Of a DNA stretch of 8,987 bases, positions 6,291 to 8,987 are shown piece by piece. Below the pieces are notes generated by a model. It saw only the letters and a program-made list of their open reading frames with translations, had not been told where the DNA came from and ran no database searches. Origin of the DNA: an uncultured Caryophanales bacterium (lineage in GTDB: Bacteria > Bacillota_I > Bacilli_A > RFN20 > CAG-826). The stretch is from positions 1-8,987 of the forward strand of contig CAMYXQ010000028.1 in assembly GCA_947303105.1 (NCBI GenBank), in the 5' to 3' direction. The position numbers and the translations under genes are program-made. The stretch's first letter is position 1. Each line of letters opens with the position of its first letter.

Positions 6291-6683
6291 ATGGCAGAAG
6301 TGAAGAAATATTACGGAACCGGCCGCCGCAAAAGCTCGGTCGCTCGCGTTTATCTCGCCGCTGGCAAGGGCAAAATCACCGTCAACGGACGTGATGTGAA
6401 CGAATATATGCCGTACCCGACCCTTGTTCAGAACCTCAAGCAGCCGCTCGTCCTCATCGGCGGAGAAGACAAATATGATGTCATCTCCTTCGCCAAAGGC
6501 GGTGGCTTCACCGGTCAGGCCGAAGCGATCCGCCTCGGCATCGCCCGCGCCCTTCTTGAAGCTGGCGAAGACCGCAAGGCCCTCAAAGTCGCCGGCATGC
6601 TCACCCGCAACAGCCGCGCCAAAGAGCGTAAGAAATACGGTCTCAAAGCCGCCCGTCGCGCTCCGCAGTTCAGCAAGCGTTAA
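6291..6683 (+). CDS. rpsI: Small-subunit ribosomal protein uS9
   Basis: A 30S head protein whose C-terminal tail reaches the P-site tRNA. The 130-residue product has the typical length. It begins with YYGTGRRKSSVARV (7-20), has the GGGFTGQAEAIRLGIARALL block (from 70), then LTRNSRAKERKKYGLK and the invariant end S128-K129-R130. The common form LTRDSR/LTRDPR has Asp where this has Asn. AAGGAG (6278-6283), overlapping the rplM stop, is the ribosome binding site. It is co-transcribed with rplM and followed by a terminator. Confidence 0.97.
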   Translation: MAEVKKYYGTGRRKSSVARVYLAAGKGKITVNGRDVNEYMPYPTLVQNLKQPLVLIGGEDKYDVISFAKGGGFTGQAEAIRLGIARALLEAGEDRKALKVAGMLTRNSRAKERKKYGLKAARRAPQFSKR

Positions 6684-6697
6684 TCGCAGCAAAAAAG

Positions 6698-6725
6698 AAG
6701 CCCCGATTGGGGCTTTTCTTTTTCC
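6698..6725 (+). terminator. Rho-independent terminator of rplM-rpsI
   Basis: AAGCCCC (6698-6704) pairs with GGGGCTT (6709-6715) across a GATT tetraloop, followed by TTCTTTTTCC (6716-6725). It starts 14 nt after the rpsI stop. Confidence 0.93.
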
Positions 6726-6749
6726 TGCCGCCTTGGATATCCTTATAAT
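6721..6749 (+). promoter_or_regulatory. Promoter of the serine hydrolase gene
   Basis: A perfect TATAAT (6744-6749) with a weak -35 at 17-nt spacing (TTTCCT, 6721-6726), which lies in the tail of the preceding terminator. The 8-bp palindrome GGATATCC (6735-6742) fills the spacer up to the -10. Transcription would start near 6756, leaving a leader of only about 13 nt, just enough for GAGGG (6756-6760). Confidence 0.5.
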
Positions 6750-6768
6750 TGATACGAGGGAAATCATC

Positions 6769-7686
6769 ATGAACGAAGAATTAACCAAAGGTTACATCGA
6801 ACGGCTGCACCAGATGTTCGCCGAAGCCAAAGAGATTGGATTGCCTTTTGAATCCGTCTGCCTCTATATCAAAGAGGATAGCTATGTCTACGTCGAACAC
6901 TTCCAACCGGTTAAGTATCGGAACATCTATTCCCATACCAAGAGTTTCACTTCCCTCATGGTGGGCATCGCCCTCGACGAAGGCAAACTCCGTCTCACCG
7001 ATCACCTCGTCGATTTCATTCATGATGAACTGACCCCTGAGCAACTCAAAGAATACAAAGACATCACTTTGATGGATCTCATGACCATGCGTTCCGGCAT
7101 GGGTGGCAACATCTTGATGGAATATGACCGTCGGAGAGGGTTATGTTACAAAGACTATCTCGCCTATGTGCTGTCCCATCCGGTGGTGAATAAGCCCGGA
7201 ACCGTATTCGCCTATTCCAACAGCGATACCTTCCTCGCTTCCATCATGGTAGCCCGAGCCTATGGCAAGCCGTTCTATCAATTATGCTATGAACGCCTCT
7301 TCAAACCGATGAACTGCATCTGCCCGACCTGGGAAAGCGATTTGCTCGGCAACTGTGTTGCCGCGACCGCGTTGTTCCTTGGAATCGAGGATATGAACAA
7401 ACTAGGCATCGTCCTTCTCAATGACGGCCTCTACGGCGGAAGCCGCATCGTCAGCAAGGAATATGTCGATTTGTTGAGGAATACCCATATTCCCGCCAAA
7501 GGCCATGGGGATTACTCGTTGCAGATCTGGCATAACCCCAAAGGGAATGTGCTGCGCGCCGACGGGATGCATGGCCAATTCACCTTCGTCGATTTCGATC
7601 GGGAAATCGCCCTTTCCGTTCAGCGCGGAGAGGATGATCGGGCCGATGAAGCCTTGCATTTGATCGAAAAATATTTCTTCGAATAA
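6769..7686 (+). CDS. Serine hydrolase, beta-lactamase/PBP-like family
   Basis: A 305-residue protein of the beta-lactamase-related serine hydrolases (class C / esterase / peptidase S12 type). The nucleophile motif S-x-x-K is S55-H-T-K58 in YSHTKSFTSLMVG, the second motif is Y149-S-N151 in FAYSNSDTF, and the third position is covered by GMHGQF (266-271) where penicillin-binding relatives have K/H-T/S-G. LMDLMTMRSGM after the first motif is also typical of the family. There is no signal peptide or membrane segment, so it is probably a cytoplasmic esterase, amidase or peptidase rather than a true beta-lactamase. ATG 6769 is chosen because AGGG (6757-6760) precedes it; a longer in-frame reading runs back into rpsI out of frame and is a shadow. 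It stands alone between a terminator and a tRNA gene. The substrate cannot be told. Confidence 0.88.
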   Translation: MNEELTKGYIERLHQMFAEAKEIGLPFESVCLYIKEDSYVYVEHFQPVKYRNIYSHTKSFTSLMVGIALDEGKLRLTDHLVDFIHDELTPEQLKEYKDITLMDLMTMRSGMGGNILMEYDRRRGLCYKDYLAYVLSHPVVNKPGTVFAYSNSDTFLASIMVARAYGKPFYQLCYERLFKPMNCICPTWESDLLGNCVAATALFLGIEDMNKLGIVLLNDGLYGGSRIVSKEYVDLLRNTHIPAKGHGDYSLQIWHNPKGNVLRADGMHGQFTFVDFDREIALSVQRGEDDRADEALHLIEKYFFE

Positions 7687-7702
7687 TTGGGTGTTTTCCT
7701 GC

Positions 7703-7731
7703 TTGCCCCTAGGGGGCGTAAGTTGTATATT
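7703..7731 (+). promoter_or_regulatory. Promoter of tRNA-Ile
   Basis: TTGCCC (7703-7708) and TATATT (7726-7731) are 17 nt apart, with the -10 box 23 nt before the tRNA. The stretch after the -10 is G/C-rich (GGGCGC at 7736-7741), like discriminators of stringently controlled stable RNA promoters. The spacer holds the inverted repeat GCCCC (7705-7709) / GGGGC (7713-7717). With CTT/AAG flanks this could instead act as a weak terminator of the hydrolase gene. Confidence 0.55.
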
Positions 7732-7754
7732 ATTAGGGCGCAAAATCGCGCTTC

Positions 7755-7831
7755 GGGCCTTTAGCTCAGCTGGTTAGAGCGCACGCTTGATAAGCGTGAG
7801 GTCGATGGTTCAATCCCATTAAGGCCCACCA
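7755..7831 (+). tRNA. tRNA-Ile, anticodon GAT
   Basis: A 77-nt cloverleaf with encoded CCA. Acceptor stem GGGCCTT (7755-7761) pairs with AAGGCCC (7821-7827), discriminator A7828, CCA 7829-7831. D stem GCTC (7764-7767) / GAGC (7777-7780) with loop AGCTGGTTA. Anticodon stem CACGC (7782-7786) / GCGTG (7794-7798), loop TTGATAA, anticodon GAT at 7789-7791. T arm GATGG / CCATT with one G-T pair and loop TTCAATC. It reads ATC and ATT. All stems are intact. Confidence 0.97.
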
Positions 7832-7838
7832 AATCGAC

Positions 7839-7870
7839 AAAAACCGCGGACGACCGCGGTTTTCTTTTTT
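7839..7870 (+). terminator. Strong rho-independent terminator after tRNA-Ile
   Basis: AAAACCGCGG (7840-7849) pairs perfectly with CCGCGGTTTT (7854-7863) across an ACGA loop, followed by CTTTTTT. It begins 8 nt after the tRNA. The A-run on the 5' side could give some activity on the minus strand too, but no minus-strand gene is seen to its right. Confidence 0.93.
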
Positions 7871-7911
7871 AGACGGTGAAACCCGCGAGAAAGAGTGCTC
7901 CAAGGAATTTT

Positions 7912-7928
7912 TGTCACGGGTTGTGACA
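7912..7928. promoter_or_regulatory. Inverted repeat upstream of lipoprotein promoter
   Basis: TGTCAC (7912-7917) and GTGACA (7923-7928) form a 6-bp-arm inverted repeat around GGGTT, with further T/A matches outside after one mismatch. It lies about 70 nt upstream of the lipoprotein -10 box, a distance compatible with an activator or upstream operator. No T-run follows. The rest of the 7871-8039 gap holds no gene that I can support. Confidence 0.4.
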
Positions 7929-7976
7929 CAATTTCGTCTTTTATGAAAACTTTGGCAAATTCGAACATTATATGGA

Positions 7977-8006
7977 ATGGTTTATACCATCTTGCGGTGG
8001 TATAAT
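7977..8006 (+). promoter_or_regulatory. Extended -10 promoter of lipoprotein gene with nested repeats
   Basis: TATAAT (8001-8006) preceded by TGG (7998-8000) is a perfect extended -10; the -35 at 17 nt is weak (TGGTTT, 7978-7983). Two overlapping inverted repeats cover it: ATGGT (7977-7981) / ACCAT (7986-7990) and ATACCA (7984-7989) / TGGTAT (7998-8003), the latter running into the -10. Transcription should start near 8012-8013, and the ribosome binding site is GGGGAGA (8026-8032). Confidence 0.7.
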
Positions 8007-8039
8007 TCTTATTCGGTAAGTCATAGGGGAGACAAGTCT

Positions 8040-8987
8040 ATGAAAACAATCAACAAATATCGTTTGCTCGTGGTCGCAGCCAGTCTTTTGATGACCTTAA
8101 GCGGCTGCGATTTGGTGAACCCGAATTATAGCGGTGGCCAAGGTGGCAACACCAGCAATCCAACCACTTCTGAAAATGGCGGCGAAAGCAGCGTCGTCGA
8201 TTCCAGCGTGAGTTCGCCTTCCGGCACCTCCGTCTATGACGACACCAGCGTCGTTCCGTCTTCCGACACCACCTCTGAACACTCCAGCAGCAGTTCGAGC
8301 GACCCGATTCCCCCTTCTTCTGATACTCATTACAAAACGGTCCGCGTCTTTGCCCGCGTCGACAATGAAGCAGATCTGGACTTAACCAAGAAAACCGTCA
8401 TCGTCGCCCCCGATGCCTCCGCATCCAATAGTTACTTCGGGATGACCCCGAACGCCAAAAGCGAGACCCTTCCTTGGTATATCATCGGCACCGCGGTGAA
8501 AATCGAAGACAACGAAATCCAAGAGGACGAATCCTTCGCCGAATGGACTTTGTCCAAATCCGAGACTTATTATCAATTCTCTTTGGGAACCGACAAACTC
8601 CAAAGCTATGTCGATGGCACCCATTACTCCATCAATATCGGCGCCAATAGCAGTTATTCGAATAACTGGACTTTGTCCTTCGGCTCCAACGGTCAAATCA
8701 CGATGAAGTCGGACCGTAATGTCTACCTCGAATACTATAATGGTTCCTTCTGCGGTTATAAGAACGTGGTGAGCGTCTATCTCTTCCAGGAGAACGGCAC
8801 CAAACAAGTCATCGATGATTCGGCTACACCCGACATCGACACCAGCGATTTGGTTGACTCCCGTTGGCCGAACCTCGACTTCACCACCTATGGTGAAACC
8901 TTCCGCAATACCTTGGCTGGCTTAATCAGCGGCACCACGACCACATACAGCAACTGTTTGAGCGTCGGCGCCCGCGCGGCCGCCTAT
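8040..8987 (+). CDS. Secreted lipoprotein with Ser/Thr-rich linker (3' end outside window)
   Basis: The frame is open for 316 codons and runs off the right edge, so the protein is incomplete. It has a lipoprotein signal: basic start (KTINKYR), hydrophobic core LLVVAASLLMTL, and lipobox L20-S-G-C23, so Cys23 should be lipidated and anchored on the outer face of the membrane. Residues about 31-97 are a low-complexity Ser/Thr/Gly/Asp linker including six consecutive serines (82-87). A beta-rich segment follows (99-265); near its end the pattern N-W-T-L-S-F, N-G-Q-I-T, Y-L-E-Y-Y-N, F-C-G-Y-K-N, V-Y-L-F-Q-E resembles small accessory domains of secreted nucleases and surface proteins. The last 40 or so residues (YGETFRNTLAGLIS, then an Ala-rich end) might start an endonuclease I-like domain, but this is a weak guess. 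ATG 8040 follows GGGGAGA at good spacing. Confidence 0.85.
   Translation, partial: MKTINKYRLLVVAASLLMTLSGCDLVNPNYSGGQGGNTSNPTTSENGGESSVVDSSVSSPSGTSVYDDTSVVPSSDTTSEHSSSSSSDPIPPSSDTHYKTVRVFARVDNEADLDLTKKTVIVAPDASASNSYFGMTPNAKSETLPWYIIGTAVKIEDNEIQEDESFAEWTLSKSETYYQFSLGTDKLQSYVDGTHYSINIGANSSYSNNWTLSFGSNGQITMKSDRNVYLEYYNGSFCGYKNVVSVYLFQENGTKQVIDDSATPDIDTSDLVDSRWPNLDFTTYGETFRNTLAGLISGTTTTYSNCLSVGARAAAY

Noticed and set aside
6424..6768. Longer serine hydrolase reading back through rpsI
   Set aside because: It is an out-of-frame shadow of rpsI that crosses a strong terminator; the family homology begins after 6769.
7755..7870. Integration site of a mobile element at the tRNA 3' end
   Set aside because: There is no integrase gene and no repeated copy of the tRNA 3' end in the window; a normal terminator follows directly.
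7943..8005. A 20-codon open frame starting MKTLANSN before the lipoprotein
   Set aside because: It has no ribosome binding site, overlaps the lipoprotein promoter and has no recognisable features.
8382..8807. Minus-strand open frame opposite the lipoprotein
   Set aside because: It lies wholly within the continuous lipoprotein frame, which has a signal peptide, ribosome binding site and promoter; the antisense frame has none of these.
1..8987. CRISPR array, toxin-antitoxin pair, or phage-defence system
   Set aside because: No regularly spaced repeats, no nuclease/helicase/effector genes and no paired small toxin-like genes are visible; the gene content is housekeeping plus two accessory genes.

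Overview
The window looks like core chromosome from a low-to-moderate GC Firmicute (Bacilli / Erysipelotrichales-like or a relative of the walled Tenericutes), probably host-associated or uncultured. The reasons are the order ecfA1-ecfA2-ecfT-truA followed by rplM-rpsI, which is classic for Firmicutes, strong AGGAGG-type ribosome binding sites, and near-consensus sigma-A promoters. TGA is used as a stop (comEB, ecfT, truA and the PHP gene all end in TGA), so this is not a Mycoplasma-type code. I see no transposase, integrase, phage gene or CRISPR array.

Layout. (1) Positions 1-121: a structured hairpin, then a promoter whose -35/-10 spacer is almost entirely a 9-bp-arm inverted repeat. (2) Positions 122-4885: seven plus-strand genes in which every junction overlaps (4, 14, 10, 8, 4 and 14 nt): dCMP deaminase, a 70-residue membrane protein, the energy-coupling (ECF) transporter module EcfA1-EcfA2-EcfT, tRNA pseudouridine synthase TruA, and a PHP-domain phosphatase. 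(3) Positions 4886-5700: a short gap with an extended -10 promoter, a YebC/YeeN-family gene and a rho-independent terminator. (4) Positions 5723-6725: a strong promoter, a leader of about 80 nt, rplM and rpsI (L13 and S9), and a terminator. (5) Positions 6721-7686: a monocistronic serine-beta-lactamase-like hydrolase with no secretion signal. (6) Positions 7703-7870: promoter, tRNA-Ile(GAT) with encoded CCA, and a strong terminator. (7) Positions 7871-8987: a regulatory gap with inverted repeats, then a lipoprotein gene that runs off the right edge.

How it fits together. The first operon combines pyrimidine nucleotide salvage (dCMP to dUMP, feeding dTMP synthesis), group II ECF vitamin/cofactor uptake (the shared ATPase pair and transmembrane coupling protein that serve S components encoded elsewhere), and tRNA modification. 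yebC, rplM, rpsI and the tRNA form a translation block. The hydrolase and the lipoprotein are accessory.

The genes are mostly ordinary. The most unusual observation is at the DNA level: every promoter I could place has an inverted repeat within or against its -35/-10 spacer. The repeats mostly differ in sequence, although those at rplM and the lipoprotein share an ATACC/GGTAT half-site. Some of these repeats are short enough to be chance.
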